DNA from: Bradysia coprophila
Taxonomy: Eukaryota; Arthropoda; Insecta; Diptera; Sciaridae
DNA length: 64,000 nt
Direction of reading: 5' to 3'
Assembly (NCBI RefSeq): GCF_014529535.1
Contig: NW_023503493.1
Span: forward strand, 4,372,001 to 4,436,000
Below are positions 12,599-24,619 of the stretch, piece by piece (within the stretch, counting starts at the first letter, position 1; the number at the start of each line of letters is the position of its first letter). The translations under genes were made by a program, and so were the position numbers. The notes beneath the pieces were generated by a model. The model worked only from the letters and a program-made list of their open reading frames with translations, was not told where the DNA came from and did not search any database.

Positions 12599-14452
12599 AT
12601 GGCCAAATTAAGTTGGTCAGAGTTGTCGAAACCGCTCAACCAACATCTGTTGGAGGTGATCAACGGTTTCGGTTTCGATAAAATGACTCCAGTCCAATCG
12701 GCAGCAATCCCACTGTTAATGTCATGCAAAGATGTGGCCGCTGAAGCTGTCACAGGTTCTGGCAAAACACTTGCGTTCATTGTACCGACTCTGGAACTGC
12801 TGCTGCGACGTCATCGCGAACATCCGTGGAAACAATTTGAGATCGGTTCGATTATCATTTCGCCGACACGGGAACTCGCTGCCCAGACCAGTCAGGTACT
12901 CGACCAGTTTTTGGCACATCCGGAAATCCCATTCCAACAGAAACTGCTGGTGGGCGGCAATAATGTGGAGGAAGATGTCCAGTATTTGAAGAAAGTTGGA
13001 GCGAACATTTTGATTGCAACGCCGGGACGTTTGGTGGACTTATTAGAGCGAAAGAATGACCTCAATTTGGCCGGTAATGTGAAGAGTTTGGTGAGTAAAT
13101 GATCGTGTCATCCCGCGACTCCGACAACTAACGTATTCCATTCTAGGAAATTCTCGTACTCGATGAGGCTGACCGACTGCTCGATTTAGGATTCACGTCC
13201 GCCATCAACACAATTCTGAGCTACATGCCTCGGCAACGTCGTACCGGATTATTTTCGGCCACACAAACGAAGGAAGTGCAGGATTTAATGCGAGCTGGTC
13301 TCCGGAATCCCGTGATGGTCAGTGTCCGTGAAAAGGCAGCCACAAGCACTCCACTGCTGTTGCAAAATTATTACATGATCGTTGAGCCGGAGAACAAATT
13401 CGCCAAAACTGTTGGATTTCATCGACCAAAACAACATCCAAAAGGCAATGCTGTTCCTTCCCACCTGTGCTTGCGTTGAATACTGGGCCGACGTGATACC
13501 GAAGTTCATAAAAGATCGCAAAATCCTGTCACTGCACGGTAAGATGAAAAATCGTCGGGCAAAAATTCTGGAAAAATTCCGTCAAACTCCCAAAGTCCTT
13601 CTGCTGTGCACTGACGTTCTTGCCCGTGGCGTGGATATACCCGAAATGGATTGGGTACTGCAATGGGAACCGCCATCGAATGCGGCCGCATTCGTTCATC
13701 GAGTCGGTCGAACGGCACGACAGGGTCACGACGGTAATGCACTGATTTTGATACTGCCGACCGAGGACGCGTATGTGGAGTTTTTACAGCGAAACCAGAA
13801 GGTTTCCCTCAAATCGGTTACCAGCGAAGCGACCAGGAGCTACGAGGATGTCAACAAAATACTGCACCAAATCCAGATCGACGATCGAACGATTTATGAC
13901 AAAGGAAACCGAGCGTTTGTGTCGCACATCCGAGCTTACAGTAAGCATGAGTGTAACTACATTCTCAGAGTGGCTGATTTGAATCTGGGACGAATAGCCA
14001 CTGGATACGGGCTGCTCAGAATGCCATTGATGCCGGAACTGAAGAATGTTGATTCGAGTGATTTTGTTGGACCTGCAGATGCTATCGACTTTTTGACCAT
14101 CGGTTATAAGAACAAAGAGAAGGAAGCGTCACGGAAGCGAAAATTAGAAATTTACCAGGAAACGGGACAGTGGCCCGGTTCAACCAAGAAATTCCAAAGG
14201 AAGACCGAAGCTTGGTCGCTGAGCAAGCAGAAAAAAGTCGAAACAAAGACGAAGAAAGAGGAGAGAAAGGGGAAGAAGCAACTGAAAAATGCAGCGCCCA
14301 GTGAGCCGAAGAAAAAGAAACGAAAGGGCGGCTACACGAACGAAGACATTGAGGAACTGGCGAACGATATTGCGATGTTCAAAAAACTGAAACGAAAGAA
14401 AATTAGCGACGAAGAGTTCAATAAGCAAATGGGAATCGAGGATAGCGATTAA
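12599..14452 (+). CDS. Ddx55: ATP-dependent RNA helicase DDX55/Spb4 homologue (single-base frame error)
   Basis: Exon 12599-13090, a 56-bp intron, then exon 13147-14452. Motifs in order: Q motif (GFDKMTPVQ), motif [25 protein letters not shown] ([13 protein letters not shown]), [14 protein letters not shown] and [11 protein letters not shown], then a lysine-rich tail. The family acts in 60S ribosomal subunit assembly in the nucleolus. The VDIPEMDWV...[12 protein letters not shown] arrangement and the predicted 598 residues fit DDX55 well (human is about 600). The frame changes at an AAAA run (13405-13408): one A too many separates PENKFAK from LLDFIDQ. Everything downstream is intact, so a sequencing or assembly error is more likely than a pseudogene. 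An ATG at 12599 is used. A polyadenylation signal lies at 14475-14480. Confidence 0.93.
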
Positions 14453-14707
14453 GAATTGATAAATTGAGGTGAGGAATAAAAATATTTTCTGTTTTCGAAT
14501 CGAATGATTTTTCATTGACTTGGCGCTAATAAAATGGATCCGAAAGCGGCGTTTTCTAAGTCATAGTCATTGAATCTTTTACTTCTTTTGCTTAAAGCAT
14601 CGCCTACTGTTTCATACCAGGTTTATTACTTCACTAGTTCTAGCATAGATAACAGGTAAAGCTAGAGTTCAACGTTTATCATTGTCTAGTCAAGAACAGA
14701 TCATGGC

Positions 14708-15365
14708 CCTACGTTAGTGAAGGGCCGTGACGCAAGTCCGTTCACACTGAAAAATTTGACAAAAATTTTTTTTCGCAGGACTGAGGAACATATATACACG
14801 AACTTTTTGACTTTTCCCCCTTTGCTCCTACTACCCCCAAAGTATTTTATTCGTAATCTGGGCGTCCATACGAGTTCAACGAGCTATCACACGCCTCATA
14901 AGGTTAAAATTTGGCCGAGATATTAAATTTCAAAACTTTTGAATTTACCGGTGAATTTGGCTGAAATTTTCAGGGTATGTTAAGGACGTAATTCTAAGAA
15001 ACTAATTTGAAGGAATTTTCTTAGAAGCTTATAATTTCGGAGCTATGAGCGTTTTGAGGCATTGAGCTATATGACCCATAACTCAGAAAATATAAAAGAT
15101 AGAAAGTTCGTTTAAAAGACAAATTTATAGAGTTTCAGATTTTATTCGATACGTGTTTCATGGTTTTCCTAAAAAGTCGTCTATTTGGGAGCTATGAGCG
15201 TTTTAAGTGCGAGCTATGTCAGCCATAACTCGGAAAATAAGGCAGATAGAAACCTCGTGTAAAAGACAAAGTTATAGAGTTTTAGATTCTAGTCGATACG
15301 TGTTTCATTGTTTCCCTAAAAAGTCGCTTATTTGGGAGCTATGAGCGTTTTAAGCGTGTCAAATT
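14708..15365. repeat. Dispersed repeat with ~130-bp tandem units
   Basis: The start (about 14708-14850) is related to 22148-22290: both have CCC..ACGTTAGT, GACGCAAGTCC, and a CCCCC-rich tract with ACGAGTTCAACRAGCTATCACACG. From about 15045 a unit with GGGAGCTATGAGCGTTTTAA and CCATAACTCGGAAAATA repeats roughly two and a half times. Non-coding. Confidence 0.65.
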
Positions 15366-16655
15366 AACAAAAATAAACAAATAAACAAAAAAAAAAGAGT
15401 TTTCGTTTGAGAATAAATGGCAGTCAAATAGTTCCACAACACAGCAAACACCTCTCTTCGTCATATAGGTAAATTCTTCTGACTTTGACTTGTTAATGCT
15501 AAGTAAACATCGTATCCTCTTGTAATGTTTACAGAAAAGTTTAACGAAGAAGAAGAATAAAAAAAAAACTTTGAACGTAAGGTAGTTAGCACGACATGGT
15601 CAATGTTTTGTAAAATAAAAATCTTTTATGAACCATGCAGCACATTAAATGTAAGTATAATGCCCACTACTTCGTCATATACCTACCTATATGCCTCTAG
15701 TATACAATACACCTAGAGTTCGTTTAGTCATAAATGGTACTTTTTTCACTTGCAAACATTAAATGATTATGACAAATTGAACATAAAATCTGTGATTAAT
15801 TTCATAAATGCATGACTTTACATAATTTGAATGAATTTACGTTAAATACAGCCACAAGTCAAATTGAGAGAGACATTGTAATTAACCCAGAACACGAATT
15901 TTAATAAACAAATCCAAACGCCAGCCAATAATCTTAACTGAAAATGTGACTTGCCAATTTTTCTATTTTAACCTTTCAAGAACGGAAAAACGTAACGAAA
16001 CGATCATTGCATCTCGCATCTGTCGAATTCTTTTGTTTTGAGCATTGACATGCCCTCGAGTGCTGAATGCATTTTACTTCATCATTACTCCATGGTGTTC
16101 AGCTGTGGAGCAGTTTCTTCAAGATTGCTAGAAAGTACATATATCAGAGATATTATAGTTATGGCGAAGCGTCGTCCCAGGCGCCACAACTGTCACCTCA
16201 AGTTAAATTAAACTGTAAAGCACTCAAGTACCCAAGGTTTGTAATGAGCTATGTTGTGTCAATGCTGTAAAACTCATTTGATTGCCATATATGAAGGTAT
16301 TCTTTACGACACTAAAGGTCATATTGTTAACCCGAAGGGCCGACGTTAATAAGACTAGGTGAGGATTATGCGTCCCAATAGTAAATAAATTTCATGAATT
16401 GTATTGTCTTCGGCTCCATGCAATTTGTTAGTCTCTAACGTTCAGATGAAGAGCAGTTTGTTTAGGGTTCCGAGTACACACGTTTTGTTTGAGCTCTACT
16501 GTGACAACGCTGAAAGAATCATTTGACTGTCAAGTATGAAGGTATGCCTTCGATCTCTTCGGTTGACCACTGGCAGTGCGATCGCATGCCAAAATTTGCG
16601 TGCGAACTAAACACAGCCAACTTCGCAAAGAGGGGAAGTTTTTGAAATATTTTTT
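15366..16655. other. No gene seen
   Basis: AT-rich sequence with only short, unconvincing open frames. No repeat relationship was recognised within the window. Confidence 0.45.
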
Positions 16656-16659
16656 AAAA

Positions 16660-17445
16660 AAACAGTTAACATAGAAAATGCTAATCCCAACAAAAATCTC
16701 TTCGAGAAAAGTGTGACGCAGTCTTGGAAGTACAATTTCTAAAATAAATGATATCCCTAGAGTTGACGCTTTCAGCTTCGTTACGCAAAAATTAAATTGT
16801 ACACCCAAATAGTTCAAACCAGCTGGCTTAGTTTTCCTCATCATCTGCCAAATAATTTTTACCAAAAAAATTTGACTTGCAGTTTGTTCATGTCATTTTT
16901 ACACAGTTTTAGATATGTCACAGTTTTAAATGTACCAAGTCAATTAAGTTCTTCCCAAATTATGAATTTTTGGCGCAAAATTTAAAATTTCTATCGCGAA
17001 TTCAAATATTGCGCAATTTGGGAAGAACTTAATTGACTTGGTACATTTAAAACTCTGACATATCGACAATCTTTAGAAACTGTGTAAAAATGAAATGAAC
17101 AAACTGTAAAACAACAAAAATTTTACCAAAAAAATCTGCGTCGCAAAGTGACAGATGTTCGGGAACAGACCTACAAGAAAATTTATCTGCCACTTTGCGA
17201 CGCAGATTTTTTTGGTAAAATTTTCAGTCAATTTTTTTTTGGTAAAAATTATTTGGCAGATGATGAGAAAAACTAAGCCAGCTTGTTTGAACTAAAATTG
17301 GATGTAAAATTTAATTTTTGCGTAACGAAGCTGAAAGCGTCAACTCTAGGGATATCATTTATTTTAGAAATTGTACTTCCAAGACTGCGTCACGCTTTTC
17401 TCGAAGAGATTTTTGTTGGGATATCATTCATTTTAGAAGTTTTGG
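16660..17445. mobile_element. Palindromic MITE, family A
   Basis: The two arms are inverted: about 16682-16880 (from CCCAACAAAAATCTCTTCG inward) against about 17200-17438 (ending CGAAGAGATTTTTGTTGGG). A second inner inverted pair surrounds 16905-17100, with ACTTAATTGACTTGGTACAT on one side. Near the centre are CTGCGTCGCAAAGTGACAG and its inverse TGCCACTTTGCGACGCAG. No protein is encoded. The family recurs at 1-244, 34985-35540 and 40030-40420, and more distantly at 23668-24085. Confidence 0.8.
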
Positions 17446-18745
17446 GCCCTTAACCTGAAATTTAGGCCGCACTCTATTCATCAAAATGATACCCGAGTGA
17501 AGATCTATCGATATAGCCAATAAACATTTTTTGATGAAAATTTCGGTCGCCATTTTGAACCGTTTCCTCGCCTCGTAGACCCCACGTTCTATTCATCAAA
17601 ATGATCGCCACATTTTTCCCTACTATTTCTCCCAAGAAAATAAGTCTATATCTGTCACCATTCAAGAAATAACTCTAAAACCCAAATTCACCCACCCATT
17701 TCCAACTTTCGACATTTGTCACATATGCCCCTCTGTTCTCTTCGTAAAACTCTGAAACTTTGCCGAAGAAAGTAACTCTCTATCTGCCACCATTCAAGAA
17801 ATAACTCTAAAAACATAATTGACCCACCCATTTCCAACTTTCGACATTTTTAACTTATGCGATTCTGTTTTACTCGTAAAACTCTGAGACTTTGCCGAAG
17901 AAAGTAACTCTCTATCTGCCACCATTCAAAAAATAACTCTAAAACCCCAATTGATCCACCCATTTCCAACTTTCGGCATTTTTCACAAATGCCCCTCTGT
18001 TCTACTCGTAAAACTCTGAGACTTTGCCGAAGAAAGTAACTCTCTATTTCTCATAGCCCAAAAAAAATATTAGTCCTTTCATCCTACGCTCGAGTAGCTC
18101 AAAATTTGGTCACTCTAATCACTCTAGGTCAACCGATTTTTCTAATTATTGTTTTGTTTGAACCGTGTGACGAATATCTTTCATTTGATGGATCGCACAC
18201 CTCTGTAGGTTTCAATACAGCTGAGCTACAGCCGAAAACGCGTTCCCGACCCTCGAAAACCACACTCAGCAACCACTTCGAGGCCAATAAAACAAAATTC
18301 TGGTTTTTCCTGGGGTAATGGCGTATCACATTTTAATTTTTATGCCCACCCTGAGGCTCCTGCAAAATTTCATGGAGATCGGCTGACTAGTTTCCGAGAT
18401 CGAGCGTCGATAGATAGATAGATAGAAACATAAAGAGTAAGTTGAAAGATTTTGATTGTTTGGAAAAAGTCAATTTGGTGCATTTTCTATGAAAAGTGCC
18501 AATTTCAAAACGATGTATCTCCGGTAATTTTAAAGCTACATAGTCGAGTGATAGCTCGTTTTGCTCGTATTTGAAGCGCGAATATGATAAAATAGGTTTT
18601 GTGGGGATATAGTCTAAAGGGCAGAAACTGAAATGTTCGGCTATACATAGCTGCCGCGTCCCAAAAAATTTTCTTCGTTCTTTTTTTGGGGGTTATACTG
18701 CGTCAAGTCCTCCGCTATCGCTCCGGACATGATGGAAAATTGAAT
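17446..18745. repeat. Dispersed repeat C with ~120-bp tandem units (copy 1)
   Basis: Three to four tandem units around 17640-18050 contain ACTTTGCCGAAGAAAGTAAC and CTATCTGCCACCATTCAA. They are followed by a unique part (from ATTAGTCCTTTCATCCTACG at about 18070) with a GATA/GATAGATA microsatellite at about 18410, ending near CTCCGCTATCGCTCCGGAC. The same order is seen at 38187-39185, and the 3' part is inverted at 34385-34850. Non-coding. Confidence 0.8.
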
Positions 18746-21500
18746 TAAACACTTTTAGTAACCGTGAAATGTTTATATTTGAAGTCAAGGAAAGTAAAAG
18801 CGTTTAGTTGCTCGAAAAAATTACTAAAATTTGTTGCTGCAATATAAATAATCTTCCGCTTTTGCGAGGTTGACTATGATTAGTTTGCACACAAAATTGT
18901 CATCAGTTTCGCAAACCGAGGATATCTATTGCCAGAGGTCACTTCTCAGGACTGTTAGCTTTTGGGACACTTTTGTAGAAGAAAATATAACTTGACGAAA
19001 CTTTTGTGTTTTCGTCAAGTTTTAGATGTTTCTCAGAAAAATACCAGGCGTCCCAGATGACTTCCCGGGACTGTCAACTTACGGGACACTTGGTTTTTTT
19101 TACAATAAAATCAAACTTGACGAAAATTTTGTGTCATTGTGTGTGTTCTATATCTTGTGACCCGATTGACAGATTCGGAAACAAAACAACTTCATTTCAG
19201 GATGTATTGACAAACAAACTGTAAGGGTTATTCAATGACAGAATTTCAGGAAAGGGGTCGACCAAACGCTGGATAGATGCGAAGGTTGGAAACTCCATAT
19301 CTTCTCTGTAGATTGTTATAGTAAGATCGAGAAGAACGAGAACAAGTTATTATAGCTTTCATTGAGTGACATAGAATATTCTCTCCTCGTTATAACAATC
19401 AAGAAGCTACCTGATCCAAAGACTTGGAATGCAAAGAGGAAACGCTGCATCGATTTTGGGCACAGTCCCATACATCTCTGGGTTGGAGGAGATTAAAATA
19501 ATCGCAAAATAAGTTCTCTAACATTAACAATCTATAGATCATCTTCAAGATACGGTACTTTCAGACGTAGCCTCGCTTAAGTTTCGTTAAATGTTTCGTT
19601 CATTCATTCATTTGTATAAGATTTGTTTAACGTGGATGGCATTTCAAACGACCTTGTAGATGATCTATATGTTTAAAGGTTTGAATGGAATGGTCAAGCA
19701 TCTGATCATATTATTTGATTCTGCGGCTACTTCGTTAAATCTCTGCTGAGAATACTTAGATCAAATGATTTATTTGGTTTAAGAATTGTCAACAGAGATT
19801 AGTACAAAAATCTTTTACTTCATTTGTTACACGGTACAGTTGTTGATATAATATCACATATTTAGCTAAAGCTCAACGCTTGTTTTTGTTGTCGCTGTCG
19901 ATAGCAGATGTTTAATCGTTCATCCTAAGCCCGAAGATCCTTCGAATAAATTAATGCAGAATGAGACGTTCACTAACTTCAAACTGTGAGCCTCTAACAG
20001 ATTAATCAACATGAAACTTGACGTGCTGTACAATGAGTGACTTGAGTAAAATTTATGGCAATTTTATTCAATCACTTTATTTAGAGATACATCGGTAATT
20101 ACACGGAATTGTATAAATATTTATGACTACCCACCTCGTAGGTATAAATATCGACGAAAAATCTTGTACTTGTACTCATGTACCATACAATGTCTTATCA
20201 ATCCGATCTGAAATTTTTACAAGCGTGTAACAAGTTTTTGAAAAGTTAATTTAAAATGTAATTCTAGGAATGTAACATTCAATACGGCACCTTGTTGTTG
20301 TTGGTTCAAATGTACAAAATTGAAAACATTTTCATTTATAATACCCGAAAGAATAAATTTTATGTTTTTAAATACTTCGCACAATACGTTACACATTATA
20401 GAATTGCTGGGCTGCAGCTGTAACTCATTCGCAGAACTAAGCCATAATAATGCATCTTGTAATGGAAATGGGAAATTATTCAATTGAGATTGTTTCGCAA
20501 ATCGGCATGTGTGAGGGAAGTAACGAAATATTCAAATGACCGATGGTAACGAAAATATCAGCTGATGGAAGGCAGCAGTAGTTTTTGTCCTTGTTTTGAA
20601 CTTTTTGTTAAGTGAGAGGATTGCAGCCCGAGCCGCAGTCAAGGGCTGCAACACACACACGGCAAAAACAACGATCCGAACACGGACATAATCTCCTATT
20701 GCTTGACTCCATTCAGATTTTCCTATCTCTATCCGTCAGTCATTTGAATATTTTATTATTTTACTTACTAATCCCCCGGGAAATGAGGTTTAACGTCCAC
20801 GACAATGAAGTAATATTTCGTTCTCTCTCTCAAACAGAGATAAAATGTGAACTTTGGCTATCTCAGCCGAAATGTTATTTCAAAAGCTCATTTCCTAAAA
20901 ACTCTTCTAATCACTTGGCCGGCTATAATACCCGTATCGACGAAGAACAATTAACTTATCCGCCTGAGATCATCGCTATATTTCGATTGGTATTATGTCT
21001 CTACCATCACAAAGACGACAGAAAAAAAACCTTCACATCCAATTGATATTGAAAGTTAATTTTTATTGAAATCCGTTTCTTACGTAATATCCGTGGTCAA
21101 CAATACCGAATCAATCGCACCACCTACATACGATCACGCTAAAAAACAGACCAAAACTATAATGTCTCTCTGCTGTCTATGGCTGGTTGTATTATACCAA
21201 AATCAATAATAAATCAAGTGTCTCTAGATGTCGGCAAACTTTCTCAACATTTTTAACATTCGGTTTCTTAAAAATGTAAAGGCGGAAATTGTGTGCGAGA
21301 CGGGAAAACAACAAAAATGTTTATAAGAAAAAATCAAACAGTTGAAGTGTTTGAGGTGTTTCGTTCGGTTGGTGGTGCACATTTTCGTGGTTTCTAACGA
21401 ACGTTGAATGGTTTCTTTTTGTTGGCTTGATTGATGTTCACTTACAATCGAATACTTTTTGACTAATGGAGATTCCGATTCCTAGAAAATCCTGAGAGGA
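18746..21500. other. No gene seen; minor repeats
   Basis: Two diverged direct units occur near 18935-19120 (ACTTTTGTG...CGTCAAGTTT; GGGACACTT appears twice). The 144-codon open frame at 20612-21046 lacks an ATG start and recognisable motifs. It contains a CA-repeat stretch, so I do not call it a gene. Confidence 0.4.
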
Positions 21501-21506
21501 TTAAGA

Positions 21507-21912
21507 GGCATCGATGCTTCGCTAAAATTGTGGCCTACATTTGTGTGTCTCGTATTTCATTTTTGATAATATGTTTTCATCAGAATCCATTTTCAAAAAC
21601 GTACTACCGCAATGACGACCACGAATGTGGAGTTTTAAATAAAAATTATTTTTTGTTGTAGTCGTTTGACCAGCTCTGAGAAAAGTGAGTAGTTTAACGA
21701 AATTTTCGTAAACTGCTCAGTTTTGTCAGAGTTGGTCAAACTGCTACAACCAAATCGATTTTCAGTTGAAAGCTAAAACATTCGTGGTCGCTATTGCGGA
21801 CCTATATTTTTGCAAAGGGATTCTGGTGGAAAGATATCATCAAAAGTAAACTAAAATTCAGCGTTTAAAAAACGCCCAAATGTATGCTTTTCAGCAAAGC
21901 ATCGATGCCTAA
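21507..21912. mobile_element. Palindromic MITE with AGGCATCGATGCTT ends
   Basis: The ends are inverted: GAGGCATCGATGCTTCGCT (about 21507) against AGCAAAGCATCGATGCCT (about 21892-21911). Diverged inner arms (CGACCACGAATGTGG against ACATTCGTGGTCGC; TTTGACCAGCTCTGA against TCAGAGTTGGTCAAA) continue to a central loop near 21700. About 400 bp, non-coding. Confidence 0.75.
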
Positions 21913-22147
21913 ACATAGAAAACAACATCTACGTTCTATAAATTTCGTAAATTCTATATTCTACAGAAGTGAATCAGTTTCACTAATCCTAAATAACAGC
22001 GACAAAAATATTTAGATCCATTAAATTGATGTAAGAACACTAAAACAAGATATTTTATAAAATGATTACGTTAGAAGAATTTCGAACGAACGTTAGATAC
22101 CTAATTCGTAACATGTTCCTTATCTGAAACATTTTTCTCATCTGAAA

Positions 22148-22330
22148 TATGCCCGCACGTTAGTAAGCGGGCGTGACGCAAGTCCACTACCAAAAATGTT
22201 TTAACAAATTTTTCTTTAGGACGGCGGAGCATATTTACAGCAACTTTTTGAGTTCTCCCCCTTAACTCCAACGACCCCCAAACTTAGATATTTAGAATCT
22301 AGGCATCAATACGAGTTCAACAAGCTATCA
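22148..22330. repeat. Copy of the 14.7 kb dispersed repeat
   Basis: It shares with 14708-14900 the order: a short CCGCACGTTAGTAAGCGGG-type hairpin, GTGACGCAAGTCC, a CCCCCTT...ACCCCCAAA tract, and ACGAGTTCAACAAGCTATCA. A TTAG microsatellite (AGTTAGTTAGTTAGTTA, about 22438) and a GT-rich tract (about 22645) follow. Confidence 0.65.
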
Positions 22331-22789
22331 CACGTTACTGCAGCTTCAAAATTGGCCGAGATATTGAACTTCAAAATATTGATGTTTGTATGAAAATAAG
22401 CAAAATTTCGTTTTTTCAGATAACTGAAATCGCCTACGTTAGTTAGTTAGTTAGTTACTTAGTTCCTATGGAAAAGTGGATCCAGCAACTCCCAAACGTT
22501 TCTATAGATTTTCCTGAAATTTTGGTTATAGGCTAATAATGGCCCAAAAATAAGAATGGAATTTTCAAAAGTTGGAAAAAACCCATATCTTGGGAGCTGG
22601 AGCTCCCCAAAGTCTCCATACAAAGGCCATATAAAAGCCAATTTGTATGTGTGTGTGTGTGAGTGTGTTGTATATTTTGGTGCATGAAATGGATGGTCAT
22701 GTGTGTTGTTTTGGGATGTGTTTCTTGTTGGAAATTGTGTGGATCATTAAGTATTGACTTTGACTAGGTTGGTTCGTAAAATCGTGGTA

Positions 22790-23510
22790 TGGTTGAGCAG
22801 CAGGAAAAATTTGGTCACTTTTAGTTTTTAGATCTATCTCGGTAACTGTGGCAGATGGAAAGTTGGTTTCTTCGGCAAAGTCTTAGAGTTTTGGGAGTAG
22901 AATAGGCGAGTATGCGCAAAAACTGGCAAAATTTGGGCACTATCAGATTTTAGACTTATCTCGGGAACTGTGGCAGATGGAAGGTTGGTTTCTTCGGCAA
23001 AGTCTTAGAGTTTTGGGAGTAGAATAGGCGAGTATGCGCAAAAAGTGGAAAAATTTGGGCACTATCAGTCTTTAGACTTATCTCGGGAACTGTGGCAGAT
23101 GGAAGGTTGGTTTCTTCGGCAAAGTCTTAGAGTTTTGGGAGTAGAATTGGACGGTATTGGAGAAAAATGTCGCAAAGTTGGAATTTTCTGTTTCAATTAG
23201 GTTTTTAGAGCTATCTCTGTTGGCGCGGCAGATAGAGAATTGGTGTCGTCAGCAAAGTCTCAGATTTTTGGGAGTAGGATACGGGAGAAATGACCAAAAC
23301 TGGAAAAGTGTTTAAATTTTATGTTTTAAGACTTTTTTCGAAATGTATGGCAGATGGAATATTGGTGTCTTCGGCAAAGTCTCAGGGTTTTGGGAGTAGA
23401 ATACGGGGCGAAATGACCAAAATTTGAAAATTGTTTCAATTTTAAGGTTGGTGTCTTCGACAAAGTCTCAGTGTTTTAGAAGCAGAAAACGGTGGCAAAT
23501 ATGAAAATTG
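22790..23510. repeat. ~120-bp tandem array (repeat C family, inverted)
   Basis: About six units with TTCTTCGGCAAAGTCT and GAGTTTTGGGAGTAGAAT, at about 22868, 22990, 23111, 23240, 23358 and 23450. These are the inverse of the ACTTTGCCGAAGAAAGTAAC units at 17.7 kb and 38.3 kb. The first three units are very alike and the later ones are diverged. Non-coding. Confidence 0.8.
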
Positions 23511-23667
23511 TCGGGTAGTTGGATTCTCCTGTTTCAAATGTGGTTTTGGTATTATCTTTTGTGTTACGGGACGTATAAAATTGCTTTCGTCGTCTCTAAA
23601 AAAATGGATATGTTATAGCTGGCGCTTTATTCTTAAAACTTACAAAAGTACTGATATCAGTCAAAAA

Positions 23668-24085
23668 ACCCTTTAAGGGTAAATGTGACGCAAGTCCTTT
23701 ATCTTACTTACAAAATAACTGATATCGCTGAGGGTGACGCATTGTGCATCATACGCAAAAGTTTTATCAACAAAAAATTGACTCAAAAAATTTGTGAAAG
23801 AAAATTTTACAACAAGAAATTTGCGTCACAAGTGGCAGATGTTGAGGAACGTATTGTTAGGAAAATGGTTGAAAAATGTACTGAAAGAATTTAAACGAAA
23901 GAAAACCGAATCATCTGCCACTTGTGACGCAAATTTCTTGCTGGAAAATTTTCTTTCACAAATTTTTTGAGTCAATTTTTTGTTGATAAAACTTTTGCGT
24001 ATGATGCACAATGCGTCACCCTCAGTGACATCAGTTATTTTGTAAGTAAGATAAAGGACTTGCGTCACATTTACCCTTAATGAGA
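23668..24085. mobile_element. Palindromic MITE, family A-like (diverged subfamily)
   Basis: The arms 23668-23840 and 23915-24083 are near-exact inverses: AAGGGTAAATGTGACGCAAG at the left end and CTTGCGTCACATTTACCCTT at the right. Each arm carries CTGATATC(GC)TGAGGGTGACGC, and the central pair has GCGTCACAAGTGGCAGAT and ATCTGCCACTTGTGACGC. It shares the family A layout but not its exact sequence. Open frames in it are palindrome by-products. A one-armed relative lies at about 26810-26900. Confidence 0.85.
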
Positions 24086-24186
24086 AAAAGAGTGAAACGG
24101 ACGCATTTTTGCTATTTGACATTAATGGCATTAATGGCTAAAAAATCGTACGTTCGAATGTTCGAATTTAGTATGAACAAACTGTA

Positions 24187-24295
24187 AGGGTGCCGCTGAA
24201 GGCATTTTTGAGCGGAACATTTTTTGCGTGTAAGCGATTTTGCCAGACGTTCATAGTGTGGAAACCTTTTCCGATGGGTTCAGTGAGCTTTACGA
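24187..24295. repeat. Terminal fragment of the GGTGCCGC hairpin element
   Basis: The order GGTGCCGC, TTTTTGAGCGGAACATTTT, TGCGTGTAAG, GTGTGGAAACCTTTTCCGAT and GGGTTCAGTGAGCTT matches one arm of the hairpin element at 50936-51700. Only one arm is present. It lies about 325 bp upstream of the F-box gene start codon and may contribute to that promoter. Confidence 0.65.
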
Positions 24296-24619
24296 TCCCA
24301 CGAGGAACTCACAACTAAAGACTTTTCGAAAGTTGGTTCAAAAATTCGGTGTCAACGGTTTCATAACAAGAAAGAGTGCCAAATGTCATGTGTCAAAACT
24401 AGTGTCATATATGCATCAATCAAAAATTTTTGTCAACAAAACACAAACAATCCAGCATTTGTGTGAAACGATTCTTGATTTAAGGACGGTGTTGAGTAGT
24501 CTTCTGGGAATTAAATGATCCAAAAAGAACGGAAAGGAACTAACGAGTTGAGTGTTAAACGATTTTTGTGTCTTATTTGGAAGCTACCTGGACGATAAAC
24601 GTGAAAACAGAGTGACAAA

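Noticed and set aside
20612-21046. 144-codon plus-strand frame
   Set aside because: No ATG at its start, no recognisable motif, and unremarkable composition; likely chance.
23685-24131. Paired frames on both strands with the same protein text
   Set aside because: Identical peptides arise because the two arms of the palindromic MITE are inverse copies; not genes.
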